Under the pieces are notes generated by a model, which did no database searches, had not been told where the DNA came from, and saw only the letters and a program-made list of their open reading frames with translations. Position numbers and translations under genes: made by a program. From Bacillus massilinigeriensis (lineage in GTDB: Bacteria > Bacillota > Bacilli > Bacillales > Cytobacillaceae), in assembly GCF_900111815.1 (NCBI RefSeq), contig NZ_LT630004.1, positions 1,772,412 to 1,836,411 on the forward strand: DNA of 64,000 nucleotides, in the 5' to 3' direction. This document shows positions 1-9,193 of the stretch, in pieces. Every line of letters begins with the position of its first letter. Within the stretch, counting starts at the first letter, position 1.

Positions 1-65
1 GAATGGGAAAGCCTTCGCTCCAGCGATCCCCTTACTTTCGTTAACTTTTTCTCGAAATCCTGCAA
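1..65 (-). CDS. hepS: Heptaprenyl diphosphate synthase component 1, N-terminal fragment
   Basis: Only the first 21 codons lie inside the window; the gene continues off the left edge. A TTG start at 65-63 is preceded by an AAGGGTGAT ribosome binding site, and the frame reads MQDFEKKLTKVRGSLERRLS. This resembles the start of Bacillus HepS, which also begins MQD and soon reaches a K-L/S-H stretch. In Bacillus hepS directly follows mtrB, as here. The product would be the small subunit of the enzyme making the menaquinone side chain. The identification rests mainly on synteny because so little is visible. Confidence 0.6.
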   Translation of the reverse strand, partial: MQDFEKKLTKVRGSLERRLSH

Positions 66-240
66 TGCGATCACCCTTGTCCCTCAATTATATTGTGATG
101 CCAGACGGACAGAAATATGTCGAAATGCAATAGCCTTTCACGGGAACACAAGGGGCTCCACCGCTTCGTTCCAATTAAAACCGCCATAAATCACGACTAT
201 TCCTTTTACTATGTTAAATCCGAACTTTAAAGGCGTGACC

Positions 241-246
241 ATTATA
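241..246 (-). promoter_or_regulatory. Extended -10 sigma-A element before hepS
   Basis: On the minus strand a perfect TATAAT is preceded by TG and one base, an extended -10. No good -35 is present, as expected for extended -10 promoters. It lies between mtrB and hepS, about 175 bases before the hepS start, so hepS may have its own promoter besides readthrough from mtrB. The leader between them holds no obvious terminator. Confidence 0.45.
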
Positions 247-324
247 TCATAAAAACCAGTGCTTTGCGCAGGTTTCAGTGCCATTTGTCGAATTTCCCCT
301 TTAATCTATCAGCGATTGTTCGTG

Positions 325-561
325 TTACGATTTCTTTTCGCTCTTTAGCTCTCCAAAAGCAGTCATGATTGTCGCCTGTCCCCGCACTTTGATAGCTGAA
401 GTATGCTCAGTGAATTGGGCGATCATTACTTCACCGTAATCCAGCTTTTCCGAGTGGTGAAATCGTGTATCCGTCCCTCGCGTCAGCCCAATCACATTCA
501 CTCCATCATCTTCAGCTTTAATAACGACAAAGTCGCTGTTTGCACTTTGTTTTTTTTCCAA
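325..561 (-). CDS. mtrB: Trp RNA-binding attenuation protein (TRAP)
   Basis: The 78-residue product carries the highly conserved TRAP core, including [42 protein letters not shown] and a KSEKK tail. TRAP forms an 11-subunit ring that binds tryptophan and wraps GAG/UAG repeats in trp leader RNA, terminating trp transcription. The start is TTG at 561-559, with AGGAGG 9 bases upstream; this gives [13 protein letters not shown], matching the usual length of about 75. A longer frame to 630 exists but lacks a ribosome binding site. It follows folE by about 80 bases, the mtrA-mtrB pairing of B. subtilis. The trp operon it controls is not in this window. Confidence 0.95.
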   Translation of the reverse strand: MEKKQSANSDFVVIKAEDDGVNVIGLTRGTDTRFHHSEKLDYGEVMIAQFTEHTSAIKVRGQATIMTAFGELKSEKKS

Positions 562-642
562 GCGAATCAGCCTCCTAAAATATTTTCCTGCACTGCACCT
601 GTCGAAGATGCAAAATGAAAGGCCCGTCACCGGACCTTTCTA

Positions 643-1209
643 TCAGCCTTTTATCAATGAAAGAATTTCCGCACGAGCACTGACATCCTCAGCCAACGTC
701 CCTCTCACGGCAGATGTAACTGTCTTTGCACCAGGCTTTTTCACACCGCGCATTGTCATACACATATGCTCTGCTTCAATAACCACCATTGCTCCGTAAG
801 GCTGAAGCTTTTCCATGATGGAATCGGCAATTGTGGAAGTAATCCTCTCTTGGAGCTGTGGTCTCTTAGCTACAGCCTCTACAGCTCTTGCAAGCTTTGA
901 GAGACCTGTTACTCTACCACCCTTTGGAATATAGGCAACATGTGCAACACCAAAGAATGGAACAAGGTGGTGTTCACACATTGAATAAAATGGAATATCT
1001 TTCACAAGGACAAGTTCTTCATGATCTTCTCCAAATATAGTCTCAAAGTATTCTTTAGGATCTTGATTCAAACCTGCAAATACTTCCTCATACATTCTAG
1101 CTACCCGCTTCGGTGTGTCAGCAAGGCCTTCCCTGCCTGGATCTTCTCCGACTGCCTCAAGTATTAAACGTACCGCTTCCTCTATTTGGGCACGATTGAA
1201 TTCTGCCAT
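643..1209 (-). CDS. folE: GTP cyclohydrolase I
   Basis: Converts GTP to 7,8-dihydroneopterin triphosphate, the first step of folate synthesis, in the cytoplasm. The 188-residue protein is full length for the family. The zinc site is visible as CEHH (Cys78, His81) and Cys150 in [11 protein letters not shown]. The catalytic-core motif VTGLSKLAR lies near residue 100. It starts at ATG behind AGGAGG and heads the folE-mtrB operon (mtrA-mtrB in B. subtilis), where production of TRAP is tied to this house-keeping enzyme. Confidence 0.97.
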   Translation of the reverse strand: MAEFNRAQIEEAVRLILEAVGEDPGREGLADTPKRVARMYEEVFAGLNQDPKEYFETIFGEDHEELVLVKDIPFYSMCEHHLVPFFGVAHVAYIPKGGRVTGLSKLARAVEAVAKRPQLQERITSTIADSIMEKLQPYGAMVVIEAEHMCMTMRGVKKPGAKTVTSAVRGTLAEDVSARAEILSLIKG

Positions 1210-1280
1210 GTAATTTTCCTCCTAAACTGTATCTGTCTCTCCTTATTGTTCGTCGAAAATGAAAGGTTTATGACAATCTC

Positions 1281-1310
1281 ATATTAGCATAAGCTTTTCA
1301 ATGTAAGCAA
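1281..1310 (-). promoter_or_regulatory. Sigma-A promoter of folE-mtrB
   Basis: On the minus strand TTGCTT (1305-1310) and TAATAT (1281-1286) are 18 bases apart, and TGC precedes the -10 hexamer to form an extended -10. It sits about 70 bases upstream of the folE ATG. Confidence 0.5.
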
Positions 1311-1341
1311 AAATGACGTTTGCTAGAACTGATAACATATC

Positions 1342-1371
1342 AAAAAAGGCCGCTTCATAGCGGCCTTTTTT
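1342..1371 (-). terminator. Terminator of hup
   Basis: GGCCGC / GCGGCC stem with a 6-base loop, flanked by A and T runs on both sides, so it would work in either direction. It lies just after the hup stop and before the folE promoter. Confidence 0.85.
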
Positions 1372-1402
1372 CAAGCATGTGCCAGATGGCACATCTATGT
1401 AA

Positions 1403-1675
1403 TTATTTTACTGCATCTTTAAGCGCTTTGCCTGGTTTGAAAGCAGGCACTCGGCTAGCTGAGATTTCAATTTCATCTCCTGTTTGCGGGTTGCGGCCTT
1501 TGCGGGCAGCACGTTCGCGTACTTCGAAATTGCCGAAACCGATCAATTGGACCTTCTCACCATTTTTCAAAGCATTCAGGATTGAATCAAAAACAGCGTC
1601 AACCGCTTTAGTTGCGTCTTTCTTTGAAAGTTCTCCAGCTTCAGCAACTGCATTGATTAGTTCTGTCTTGTTCAT
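1403..1675 (-). CDS. hup: DNA-binding protein HU
   Basis: A 90-residue HU-family protein (Hbs in B. subtilis) starting [12 protein letters not shown]. It has the family signature [21 protein letters not shown] and the beta-arm [17 protein letters not shown]. It binds and bends DNA non-specifically and compacts the nucleoid. The ATG at 1675 is preceded by GGGAGGAGGTGA; a GTG overlapping that ribosome binding site (1684) would add three residues and is rejected. It lies alone between two terminators, with a long leader. Confidence 0.96.
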   Translation of the reverse strand: MNKTELINAVAEAGELSKKDATKAVDAVFDSILNALKNGEKVQLIGFGNFEVRERAARKGRNPQTGDEIEISASRVPAFKPGKALKDAVK

Positions 1676-1885
1676 GCGATTCACCTCCTCCCAAAGATTT
1701 CATTGCACTTTAGAAAATCAGACTGTTACTACATTTCTAAACAAAAACAATGAATCCTATACGTTTGCGGAGCAATTTACCAGCAAGTACTCCATTTCAA
1801 TCAAAGTCCCTGCCGGAAATTAACCTGAACCCTAGAAACCCCTACTAACATAAGGGTTTACGGGTACTTCGCTAATTCAGTTTAA

Positions 1886-1914
1886 AGATTATCACAATCA
1901 TATAAGCTAATCAA
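1886..1914 (-). promoter_or_regulatory. Sigma-A promoter of hup
   Basis: TTGATT (1909-1914) and TAATCT (1886-1891) on the minus strand, 17 bases apart, with TGA before the -10 hexamer (extended -10). It would give a leader of roughly 200 bases ahead of hup. Confidence 0.5.
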
Positions 1915-2040
1915 GATAAATTCAATATTTAATGGGAATCTTTTCTTATATGAAACAGAATTGTAATATCTCACTCCTCCATATTACCCGGTAGAAAACT
2001 ACCTCAAACATTCCTTGCGTAATCCAATCATTTTTTTCAC

Positions 2041-2062
2041 AAAAAAAGCCCCCGAGGGGGCC
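2041..2062 (-). terminator. Terminator of spoIVA
   Basis: GCCCC / GGGGC stem with a tetraloop followed by seven T on the minus strand, about 20 bases after the spoIVA stop. Confidence 0.85.
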
Positions 2063-2081
2063 TGGATAAATATCAGCTTAT

Positions 2082-3560
2082 TTAAAGGATGATGGCAATC
2101 AGCCCGCCAGAACCTTCATTAATGATCCGTTCAAGCGTTTCCTTTAGCTTATAGCGGGCGTTTTCTGGCATTAGTGAAAGCTTGGCAGAAATTCCTTCTC
2201 GCACGATGGAGCTAAGGCTTCTGCCAAAAATATCAGAATTCCAAATGGATAATGGATTATCCTCAAAATCTTGCATAAGATACCTTACGAGTTCTTCACT
2301 TTGCTTTTCTGTTCCTATAATTGGCGAGAATTCTGATTCAACATCCACTTTGATCATATGAATCGATGGGGCGACTGCCTTCAGCCTCACTCCAAACCGG
2401 GAACCTTGGCGTATAATTTCTGGTTCTTCCAAGCTCATATCTGCAAGGGAAGGGGAAGCGATTCCGTATCCAGTTTGTTTCACCATCTTTAAGGCATCCG
2501 CTATCACATCATATTCCGCTTTCGCATAAGCAAAATCCTGCATCAGTTCGAGGAGGTGATCTTTACCCCTGATTTCAATCCCAACAATTTCCTTCAGGAT
2601 ATCATCATAAAGATCATCTGGGGCAAATAAGTCAATTTCCGCGATTCCCTGCCCCATTTCTATGCCTGCAAGATTCGCTCTGTCAATATAATCATAATCA
2701 CTGAATAACTGGACAACCCTATCAACATCTCTCAATCTCTTAATATCTTTTACCGTTTCTTTTACTGCGTCCTGATAGCTTTCTCTCAACCAATGATCTT
2801 CACGAAGCACCATTACCCAGCTAGGCAGGTTAACATTCACTTCAAGCACAGGAAACTCAAACAATGCTTCACGAAGAACATTCAGCACATCGCTCTCTCT
2901 CATTCCTTCCACACTCATTGTCAGGACGGGAATATCGTATTTCTCCGCAAGCTGATCCCTTAACGTCTCTACATGGGGCTGATGCGGTTGCGCACTGTTA
3001 ATGACCATGATAAATGGTTTGCCAACTTCCTTCAGCTCCTCGATCACTCTTTCTTCTGCTTCAATATAATCAGCTCGAGGGATTTCTCCAATAGTACCAT
3101 CTGTTGTAATAACGACCCCGATTGTCGAGTGTTCCTGGATGACTTTTCTAGTACCTATTTCAGCTGCTTCATGGAATGGGATTGGTTCTTCATACCATGG
3201 TGTGGTAATCATCCTTGGGCCATTCTCATCTTCGTATCCCTTTGCACCAGGTACGGTGTAACCAACACAGTCTACCATTCTAATATTCACATCAAGGCCT
3301 TCATCCACATGAATGGAAACAGCCTGATTTGGCACGAATTTTGGCTCGGTTGTCATGATTGTCCTGCCTGCAGCACTTTGAGGCAATTCATCCTGTGCCC
3401 TCGCCCTGTCAGCCTCATTATTTATATTTGGTAGTACTACAAGTTCCATGAATTTCTTGATGAAAGTGGACTTACCAGTCCGAACCGCACCCACAACACC
3501 TAGATAAATATCGCCTCCTGTCCTTTCGGCGATATCTTTGAAAATATCTACCTTTTCCAA
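2082..3560 (-). CDS. spoIVA: Stage IV sporulation protein A, spore coat morphogenetic ATPase
   Basis: The 492-residue protein matches SpoIVA end to end. SpoIVA is made in the mother cell, polymerises on the outer forespore membrane upon ATP hydrolysis, and is the platform on which the coat assembles. The N-terminal Walker A GAVRTGKS is at residues 24-31. The middle holds the ERVIEELKEVGKPFIMVIN segment, and the extreme C-terminus GGLIAIIL is the conserved membrane/SpoVM-facing tail. Translation begins at TTG behind GGGAGGGG. It is a single-gene unit with its own terminator. Confidence 0.98.
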   Translation of the reverse strand: MEKVDIFKDIAERTGGDIYLGVVGAVRTGKSTFIKKFMELVVLPNINNEADRARAQDELPQSAAGRTIMTTEPKFVPNQAVSIHVDEGLDVNIRMVDCVGYTVPGAKGYEDENGPRMITTPWYEEPIPFHEAAEIGTRKVIQEHSTIGVVITTDGTIGEIPRADYIEAEERVIEELKEVGKPFIMVINSAQPHQPHVETLRDQLAEKYDIPVLTMSVEGMRESDVLNVLREALFEFPVLEVNVNLPSWVMVLREDHWLRESYQDAVKETVKDIKRLRDVDRVVQLFSDYDYIDRANLAGIEMGQGIAEIDLFAPDDLYDDILKEIVGIEIRGKDHLLELMQDFAYAKAEYDVIADALKMVKQTGYGIASPSLADMSLEEPEIIRQGSRFGVRLKAVAPSIHMIKVDVESEFSPIIGTEKQSEELVRYLMQDFEDNPLSIWNSDIFGRSLSSIVREGISAKLSLMPENARYKLKETLERIINEGSGGLIAIIL

Positions 3561-3627
3561 GTGATCCCCTCCCGATCCTTTATTAATGGGAAAAAATAAT
3601 CCTTATTGGTAAACTGGGACAGTTTAT

Positions 3628-3657
3628 ATTTATGATGTTGTCCTATTACCATATGAC
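3628..3657 (-). promoter_or_regulatory. Candidate sigma-E promoter of spoIVA
   Basis: GTCATAT (3651-3657) matches the sigma-E -35. CATAAAT (3628-3634) or the overlapping CATCATAA (3630-3637) could be the -10, at spacings of 16 or 13 rather than the usual 14, so the match is only partial. spoIVA is sigma-E controlled in B. subtilis. Confidence 0.4.
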
Positions 3658-3725
3658 TTCTTTTTTTATTTTCCCCGAAAACGCTGCCAACGATAACAGC
3701 CGGCTGCCTTAATGTACGATTACAA

Positions 3726-3769
3726 CAAAAAAACCTTTCTCCTACAATATATTTTGCAGAAGAAAGGTT
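3726..3769 (-). terminator. Terminator of the yphF lipoprotein gene
   Basis: AACCTTTCT / AGAAAGGTT stem, extended by imperfect pairs, followed by a T run on the minus strand just past the lipoprotein stop. Confidence 0.8.
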
Positions 3770-3773
3770 ATGA

Positions 3774-4484
3774 CTATTTCTCTAAAAACACTGGCTCATC
3801 CCCTGTAGAACCTATCGTGTAAGGCAGAGAATATGCGGGAACAAACAGTGAATCTTTCAACAAAAGATAAAGTATGTCTGTTCCTGGGGAAACGGAAACT
3901 TTTGATTCTCTCAGCTTTTCATACAAATCTGTTCGGTAATCTACATAAATCTCCCCTTCACCAGAAATCACAAAAGGAAGGTTCTTTCCTGTGAAAGGAC
4001 TGACAGCTACCGGCTCCTCTTTGTATCCTAGCTTCTTGAAATCAAGTGTGAAAACATTCCGCGATAACTGCTTTTTAAAAGGAGGGTAACCCCCAACTTT
4101 TATTCTCATTTTTATTTCTCGTATTTTTTCGGCTATTTTTACATCCAGCAGTTTGACAGTTGGATTTTTTTCGGTATCCACCATAACATACTGAAAATCC
4201 CCGCCGCTTTCAAAGGCATTACCTGGTATTTCAGGTATATACCTCGGAACAATCTTTTCAAAATCTACAGGGTATTTTTGATAGATAGGTGTATCCGCCT
4301 CTTTTGTCTTGATTGGCAGGAATTCGCCTTGATCTTTTCTATACTGATTTACTGCTTTTTGCACACGATCCACTTGGTCTTGGTATGGAATACTATTTTG
4401 CACAAGGTTTTCTTCAGGGTACATACAGCCAGTTAAAGCAGTCAAAAGTAAGAATCCTATCAGTAGAGCAGTAATTTTTCTCAT
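3774..4484 (-). CDS. yphF: YphF-like lipoprotein of unknown function
   Basis: A 236-residue exported lipoprotein. The first 20 residues form a signal peptide with lipobox LTGC and lipidated Cys20. The rest has no motif I can tie to a function. Position between yphE and spoIVA and the length match B. subtilis yphF. It likely sits on the outer face of the cell or spore membrane. The ATG follows a GGGAGAAGATG-type start region. Function is unknown. Confidence 0.75.
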   Translation of the reverse strand: MRKITALLIGFLLLTALTGCMYPEENLVQNSIPYQDQVDRVQKAVNQYRKDQGEFLPIKTKEADTPIYQKYPVDFEKIVPRYIPEIPGNAFESGGDFQYVMVDTEKNPTVKLLDVKIAEKIREIKMRIKVGGYPPFKKQLSRNVFTLDFKKLGYKEEPVAVSPFTGKNLPFVISGEGEIYVDYRTDLYEKLRESKVSVSPGTDILYLLLKDSLFVPAYSLPYTIGSTGDEPVFLEK

Positions 4485-4515
4485 CTTCTCCCATTCCTTC
4501 TACCAATATTTTTTG

Positions 4516-4713
4516 TCAATTGGTCGGACCACTCATCACGACCATGAAAATGACAAGGCCAGCAAAAATCATCAGGATGTAGGCCACTATTGCGGAAAAA
4601 ACCTTTAATATTCCGCTTAGCTTATACCTGCTGAGATACAGGAAAACAAGCGAAAGGCCCATTGCAAACATTCCTGCAAAGGAAATATACATTTTCATTA
4701 AACCTGTTGACAA
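4516..4713 (-). CDS. yphE: Small membrane protein, YphE/DUF2768 type
   Basis: A 65-residue protein made of two predicted membrane helices (around residues 8-25 and 35-58) with a short basic loop, SRYKLSGILK. The start is TTG at 4713, eight bases after GGGGAGTGG; the longer frame to 4812 has no ribosome binding site and would add an implausible N-terminus. Length and location between gpsA and yphF match the YphE family, whose function is not established. Confidence 0.7.
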   Translation of the reverse strand: MSTGLMKMYISFAGMFAMGLSLVFLYLSRYKLSGILKVFSAIVAYILMIFAGLVIFMVVMSGPTN

Positions 4714-4782
4714 ATCTACCACTCCCCTTTTCCGCAATGTATTATAACACATGGAAATAGAAGTGGACACAAACCCGCACTC

Positions 4783-4828
4783 AAAAAAAAACTGAAGGAA
4801 AGAGAGGGGCAAACTCTTTTCTTCAGCA
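4783..4828 (-). terminator. Terminator of the der-gpsA unit
   Basis: A long stem (CTGAAG..AAAGAG paired with CTCTTT..CTTCAG) is followed by a run of about nine T on the minus strand, roughly 100 bases past the gpsA stop. Confidence 0.75.
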
Positions 4829-4927
4829 TATGTTGACTAAATAACCCTGGCCCTGTTCAAACCACCAGTTTGCTTCGTTGCATTCTATGCGGACTGTTCC
4901 TGCATCGCATCGTCGAACGCCTATTTT

Positions 4928-5995
4928 TTAAAATTTATTATCGGAATCCCCGAATTGGCCGATTAGAATATTTTCCAAATCTTCCATTTCACGGGTCCTC
5001 CTTCTTGTCATCAGTTCATCAACAGCATTCTTTGCCTCTACCCCATCAAATAGTATCTGGTATAGAGCCTCTGTAATCGGCATCTTCACACTATATTTCG
5101 CAGCGAGCTGGTGAGCAGCCTTTGTTGTTCTGACTCCTTCAACGACCATTCCCATACTATCCAGCACTTCCTGCAGACTCCTGCCTCTTCCCAGCATATT
5201 GCCTGCACGCCAGTTTCTGGAATGCACACTTGTACAAGTAACAATAAGGTCGCCTATTCCAGTCAGTCCGGAAAAAGTAAGCGGACTGGCCCCCATCTTC
5301 ACTCCAAGCCTAGCTATCTCAGCTAGTCCCCTAGTGATAAGAGCCGCCTTGGCATTATCTCCATACCCTAACCCGTCAGAAATTCCTGCAGCCAGCGCAA
5401 TGATATTTTTTAACGCACCGCCAATTTCCACACCAATGACATCCGGATTGGTGTATACCCTGAAATTTTGATTAATGAACAATTCCTGGACTCGCTCTGC
5501 GGCAGACATGTCTTTAGATGAGACCGTTACAGTAGTTGGATGGCGAAGGCTAACTTCTTCTGCATGGCTTGGCCCTGAAAGCACCACCACCGCTGAGAGC
5601 AGCTCGTGCGGTACTTCCTGCTCAATCATTTCAGAAATCCGAAGAAGAGAGTCTGGTTCAATTCCTTTGCTGACATGAACGATTTCAAGTGGCTTACGAT
5701 GTACTTTGACCATTTTCCCCAATACTTCCCGTATAGCTTTCGTCGGCACAGCCAAAATGATTGTCTTAACACCTGCAAGGCTTGCTTGCAAGTCTACATA
5801 TCCATGAATACCCTTAGGAATCTGTACTTCAGGCAAGTACGCTTTGTTTGTACGAAAAGTATTGATCTCGTCAATTTGTTCTGCATTATGCCCCCATAAA
5901 CGTACATCATGCCCGTTATCGGCAAGCACCATGGAAAGAGCAGTACCCCAGCTTCCTGCACCGATAACAGCAATCGCTTCCCTATTCCGTTCCAT
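4928..5995 (-). CDS. gpsA: Glycerol-3-phosphate dehydrogenase [NAD(P)+]
   Basis: Reduces dihydroxyacetone phosphate to sn-glycerol 3-phosphate, the backbone for phospholipids. The 355-residue protein has the N-terminal dinucleotide motif GAGSWGTAL (residues 12-20), the catalytic-lysine region GGALKNIIALAAGI, and the substrate-binding GLTGIGDLIVTC. The ATG follows AGAGGCGAC. It lies 35 bases after der, so the two are probably co-transcribed, as in B. subtilis. Confidence 0.97.
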   Translation of the reverse strand: MERNREAIAVIGAGSWGTALSMVLADNGHDVRLWGHNAEQIDEINTFRTNKAYLPEVQIPKGIHGYVDLQASLAGVKTIILAVPTKAIREVLGKMVKVHRKPLEIVHVSKGIEPDSLLRISEMIEQEVPHELLSAVVVLSGPSHAEEVSLRHPTTVTVSSKDMSAAERVQELFINQNFRVYTNPDVIGVEIGGALKNIIALAAGISDGLGYGDNAKAALITRGLAEIARLGVKMGASPLTFSGLTGIGDLIVTCTSVHSRNWRAGNMLGRGRSLQEVLDSMGMVVEGVRTTKAAHQLAAKYSVKMPITEALYQILFDGVEAKNAVDELMTRRRTREMEDLENILIGQFGDSDNKF

Positions 5996-6030
5996 TTCTT
6001 GTCGCCTCTTTTCTAATTTGTAAGCTAGCT

Positions 6031-7341
6031 TCAGCTTCGTTCCCGAGCAAAAATCTTGATTGGGGTTCCTTCGAAGCCAAAGGCCTCCCTAATCCTGTTT
6101 TCAAGGAATCTTTGGTAGGAGAAGTGCATCAATTCTGTATCATTGACAAACACGACGAAAGCTGGCGGTTTGACGGCAACCTGTGTCGTATAAAAAATCT
6201 TTAATCTACGGCCTTTATCAGCAGGTGCCGGATTCCGTGCAACCGCATCAGATATTACTTCATTCAGTATATTCGTCTGAACTCTCATCGAATGATTTTC
6301 GCTTGCTGTATCAATGGCAGGAATCAGGGTATGGACTCTTTTTTTTGTTTTAGCAGATAAAAAGACGATTGGAGCATAGCTTAAGAATAAGAAATTTTCC
6401 CGAATGTTTTGCTCAAACTGCTTCATTGTCTTTTCGTCTTTCTCCACTGCGTCCCATTTATTCACAACAATTACGACGGCTCTTCCTGCCTCATGGGCAT
6501 AACCTGCGATATGCTTGTCCTGTTCGAGAATCCCTTCTTCCCCATCCAGGACAACGAGCACAACATCCGAACGTTCAATTGCCCTTAGTGCCCGAAGCAC
6601 ACTGTATTTTTCCGTGCTTTCGTACACTTTCCCTTTTTTTCTCATACCCGCCGTGTCGATAATCACATACTCTTGCCCGTTGTAAGTCAATTTCGAATCA
6701 ATCGCATCTCTTGTTGTACCCGCGATATTACTGACAATAACACGTTCCTCTCCAAGGATTGCGTTCACAAGCGACGATTTACCAACATTAGGACGCCCGA
6801 TTAGGGAAAACTTTATCGTATCTTCATCATAAGCTTCTTCCTCGTCTTGTGGGAAGTGTTTTGCTGCTTCATCAAGCAAGTCTCCCAAGCCAAGACCGTG
6901 GGAACCGGAAATCGGAATTGGCTCCCCGAAACCAAGCGAATAAAACTCATATATATCGCTCCGCATTTCAGGATTATCAACTTTATTGACTCCTAGGACA
7001 ACAGGTTTTTTCGATTTATAAAGAATTTTGGCAACCTCTTCATCTGCTGCAGTCACACCTTCCCGTCCATTTACGAGAAATAAAATGACATCGGCCTCGT
7101 CAATTGCAATCTCTGCCTGCTGCCTAATTTGCTCAAGGAAAGGCTCCTCCCCGATATCGATACCGCCTGTATCAATAATGTTAAAATCGTGCGTCAACCA
7201 TTCCCCCGAGCTATAGATCCGGTCCCTGGTCACGCCGGGGATATCCTCAACTATAGAAATACGTTCACCAACGATTCGGTTGAAAATCGTCGATTTCCCT
7301 ACGTTCGGACGGCCGACGATCGCTACCACTGGTTTCGCCAT
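6031..7341 (-). CDS. der: Ribosome assembly GTPase Der (EngA)
   Basis: An essential double-GTPase that helps assemble the 50S subunit. At 436 residues it has the family's usual length. Two G domains are visible, each with a GRPNVGKS P-loop (about residues 8-16 and 180-188), DTGG or DTAG switch II, and NKVD or NKWD specificity motifs. A C-terminal KH-like domain follows ([17 protein letters not shown]). The ATG at 7341 follows GAAAGGGTGA; a GTG at 7350 inside the ribosome binding site is rejected. Confidence 0.97.
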   Translation of the reverse strand: MAKPVVAIVGRPNVGKSTIFNRIVGERISIVEDIPGVTRDRIYSSGEWLTHDFNIIDTGGIDIGEEPFLEQIRQQAEIAIDEADVILFLVNGREGVTAADEEVAKILYKSKKPVVLGVNKVDNPEMRSDIYEFYSLGFGEPIPISGSHGLGLGDLLDEAAKHFPQDEEEAYDEDTIKFSLIGRPNVGKSSLVNAILGEERVIVSNIAGTTRDAIDSKLTYNGQEYVIIDTAGMRKKGKVYESTEKYSVLRALRAIERSDVVLVVLDGEEGILEQDKHIAGYAHEAGRAVVIVVNKWDAVEKDEKTMKQFEQNIRENFLFLSYAPIVFLSAKTKKRVHTLIPAIDTASENHSMRVQTNILNEVISDAVARNPAPADKGRRLKIFYTTQVAVKPPAFVVFVNDTELMHFSYQRFLENRIREAFGFEGTPIKIFARERS

Positions 7342-7410
7342 GAACTTCACCCTTTCAATTTCAATAGGCCAGTATACTAACTTCTGTTTCCTGGCCGCTG
7401 TTTTTTTATA

Positions 7411-7440
7411 AAAGAAACCCTTCTAGTGGACAGAAGGGTC
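7411..7440 (-). terminator. Terminator of the yphA-YIEGIA-capping operon
   Basis: ACCCTTCT / AGAAGGGT stem with a 7-base loop followed by TTCTTTT on the minus strand. It separates the spore-type operon from der. Confidence 0.7.
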
Positions 7441-7514
7441 TGGCTTTATCAGTTTAACAAAAGATTCGTATTGTAGGCAAGAAACAAAAGAAAGACATTA
7501 GTTTGTAAAGCTAT

Positions 7515-7700
7515 TCAATGCCTTACAATAATCAACAACTCTTCAGAGAGAGCGTGAGCTATACCATCAAGGATTGCCTCAAGATTCGCTGCATAACTTT
7601 CCAACTCCGCCTTGCTGTCACAGTGGAAAACAGCCATCCCTGAAGTGATTTTCTTCGGATTGGTCGTGATGGCTGCAAGTATGCATTTTTCGATTGTCAT
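7515..7700 (-). CDS. Capping complex subunit for YIEGIA
   Basis: A 61-residue acidic protein, MTIEKCILAAITTNP onward, with no signal or membrane helix. Its start overlaps the stop of the upstream YIEGIA gene by four bases, which points to translational coupling. I recognise it as the small protein annotated in databases as the capping complex subunit for YIEGIA. The name reflects genomic pairing; the biochemical role is not established to my knowledge. It probably binds the cytosolic face of its membrane partner. Confidence 0.7.
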   Translation of the reverse strand: MTIEKCILAAITTNPKKITSGMAVFHCDSKAELESYAANLEAILDGIAHALSEELLIIVRH

Positions 7701-8578
7701 CCTTCTTTCCTCCTTCTCTCCATCGGCATCCTTATTGCATTTTCCAAAGTAGGAACCGCTCCAATTACGCGAATAGCCCGTTGTGCATCACGATGCTGCG
7801 GAAGGACAAAAATTCCGATTCTTCCATCATCTAAATCCCTTTTCGCTAATGGAACCAAAGCTGGTGTTCCAGAATCGCGATAGACCCCAAGTGCCGTAGA
7901 AAGATCGTGGAGCACCGCCTGCCTTTGCCCCAGATTTGCAATGGTAGAACGCGCATCAAAATTTTTAGGTTTAAGAATGAAACCCATACCATATTTCAGT
8001 ACTTCCTTCTGCCGTTCTGGCAACCCTATGTTCATGATATAAATATTATCGACATACAATCCAGAACCTTCAAACCTTGGTTCCATATACTCAATATCCA
8101 CTAGGTCCTTCAATTTTCCCCCGGCCATCATCAAACGGGAAAGAAACATGCTGACGATTGCAACAATAGCTGCGACCCAGACATTAAACATCAAGTAGGA
8201 GAAAGTTGTAAACAACGAGGTCATGATCACAAGGTAATTCCTGCTTTCAAAAGCTATAGCAATTCCTTCGATATAGGTTTTTCCTCTTGTAACTAATTCG
8301 TAGTGATCAAGTTCTGTAAGTGTATCCCGTTCCATGTTTCGCACTTCTCTAAACTGGGAAGCGGCAACGGTTAGAAAAGTAATTGCTGTAAATTCCTCTT
8401 CAAGTATTGCCGGGACAGCAATCGTGCCTAGTCCAGCTGCTATAAAGCCAATTGCAACATGAATAATTTTCCCGTGCAGATATGTAGGATATTGCCGATA
8501 GTCTGTTCTAAGCATAATAAGCCTGGAAATAGTACCAGCTGCTAAGCCAAAAAAAATGGGTAACGTATATTCATTCAT
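7697..8578 (-). CDS. YIEGIA family membrane protein
   Basis: A 293-residue integral membrane protein whose family name is taken from the motif YIEGIA, seen here in GKTYIEGIAIAFESRN near residue 105. Membrane segments are visible at about 5-20, 40-60, 125-150, with a soluble C-terminal half (VLHDLSTALGVYRDSG, GRIGIFVLPQHRDA). Four-base overlaps on both sides couple it to yphA and the capping gene. The family is confined to endospore formers as far as I know, which suggests a role in the spore membrane. The mechanism is undescribed. Confidence 0.8.
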   Translation of the reverse strand: MNEYTLPIFFGLAAGTISRLIMLRTDYRQYPTYLHGKIIHVAIGFIAAGLGTIAVPAILEEEFTAITFLTVAASQFREVRNMERDTLTELDHYELVTRGKTYIEGIAIAFESRNYLVIMTSLFTTFSYLMFNVWVAAIVAIVSMFLSRLMMAGGKLKDLVDIEYMEPRFEGSGLYVDNIYIMNIGLPERQKEVLKYGMGFILKPKNFDARSTIANLGQRQAVLHDLSTALGVYRDSGTPALVPLAKRDLDDGRIGIFVLPQHRDAQRAIRVIGAVPTLENAIRMPMERRRKEG

Positions 8579-9180
8579 GGGATGGCTTGCCTCCTTTTTC
8601 TTTGCTGGATAGAATTACTGATTGCCTGGGTCATCTGACAAAAACCGGTCCAAGCAACAGTAAGAGTTGATGCGCATGCTATCAAATCAAGAAAACCCAA
8701 AGACATGGATTCATAAGGAATAGCATGCTTTGATAAGAGGAAAGCAAACAAAATATCACCTGACAAAAATCCACCAATTAGGACAACAATACGAGACTTC
8801 AAATTATGTTCAAGAATTTGCACTAAGAGGAAACCGCTAGCTGAAAGCATGGCAGTCCTTCCGAATAGCACCCATACAGGGTCGTACAATTCAATCAGCC
8901 TAAAGCTTACATATGCTGACATGAGAATTAAACTCGAGGCTGCGAAACGAAGCATCCTCCAAAAATGATTGGGATAAGTAAGAATAGTAATGAGGAATAC
9001 CAATAATATTCCGACAAGTGGCACATCGAATAATGGCGTTTTAACATAAACTTTCCCGCATGTAATCACGAGAAGAATCCCAGCAGAAAGCTTAAGCCGA
9101 TGAGGGGCTGTCTTTCTCATTAAAAATGTCGTATACACCCACCACAGCCACAAAAACCAGTAAAAAACTGCACCTTCCAA
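8575..9180 (-). CDS. yphA: YphA family membrane protein
   Basis: A 201-residue protein with about six hydrophobic segments, beginning MEGAVFYWFLWLWWVYTTFLMRK. The start is TTG at 9180, directly behind GGGGGTGAAAGG; the ATG at 9204 lies upstream of that ribosome binding site and would be out of place. Length and position match B. subtilis yphA, a sporulation-associated gene of unknown function. Its stop overlaps the YIEGIA start by four bases. Confidence 0.75.
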   Translation of the reverse strand: MEGAVFYWFLWLWWVYTTFLMRKTAPHRLKLSAGILLVITCGKVYVKTPLFDVPLVGILLVFLITILTYPNHFWRMLRFAASSLILMSAYVSFRLIELYDPVWVLFGRTAMLSASGFLLVQILEHNLKSRIVVLIGGFLSGDILFAFLLSKHAIPYESMSLGFLDLIACASTLTVAWTGFCQMTQAISNSIQQRKRRQAIP

Positions 9181-9193
9181 CCTTTCACCCCCT

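Larger units (their letters stand above)
1676..2081 (-). other. Long hup leader and promoter region, no gene
   Basis: About 400 bases without a supported gene. On the minus strand it holds the spoIVA terminator (2041-2062), a probable hup promoter (1886-1914), and about 200 bases of leader before the hup start. An open frame on the opposite strand through this region has no ribosome binding site and no recognisable product. Confidence 0.6.

Noticed and set aside
1320-1823. 167-codon plus-strand open frame across hup
   Set aside because: It is antisense to hup and its terminator; no ribosome binding site.
2973-3434. 153-codon plus-strand open frame inside spoIVA
   Set aside because: It is antisense to a fully conserved gene and shows no recognisable domain or binding site.
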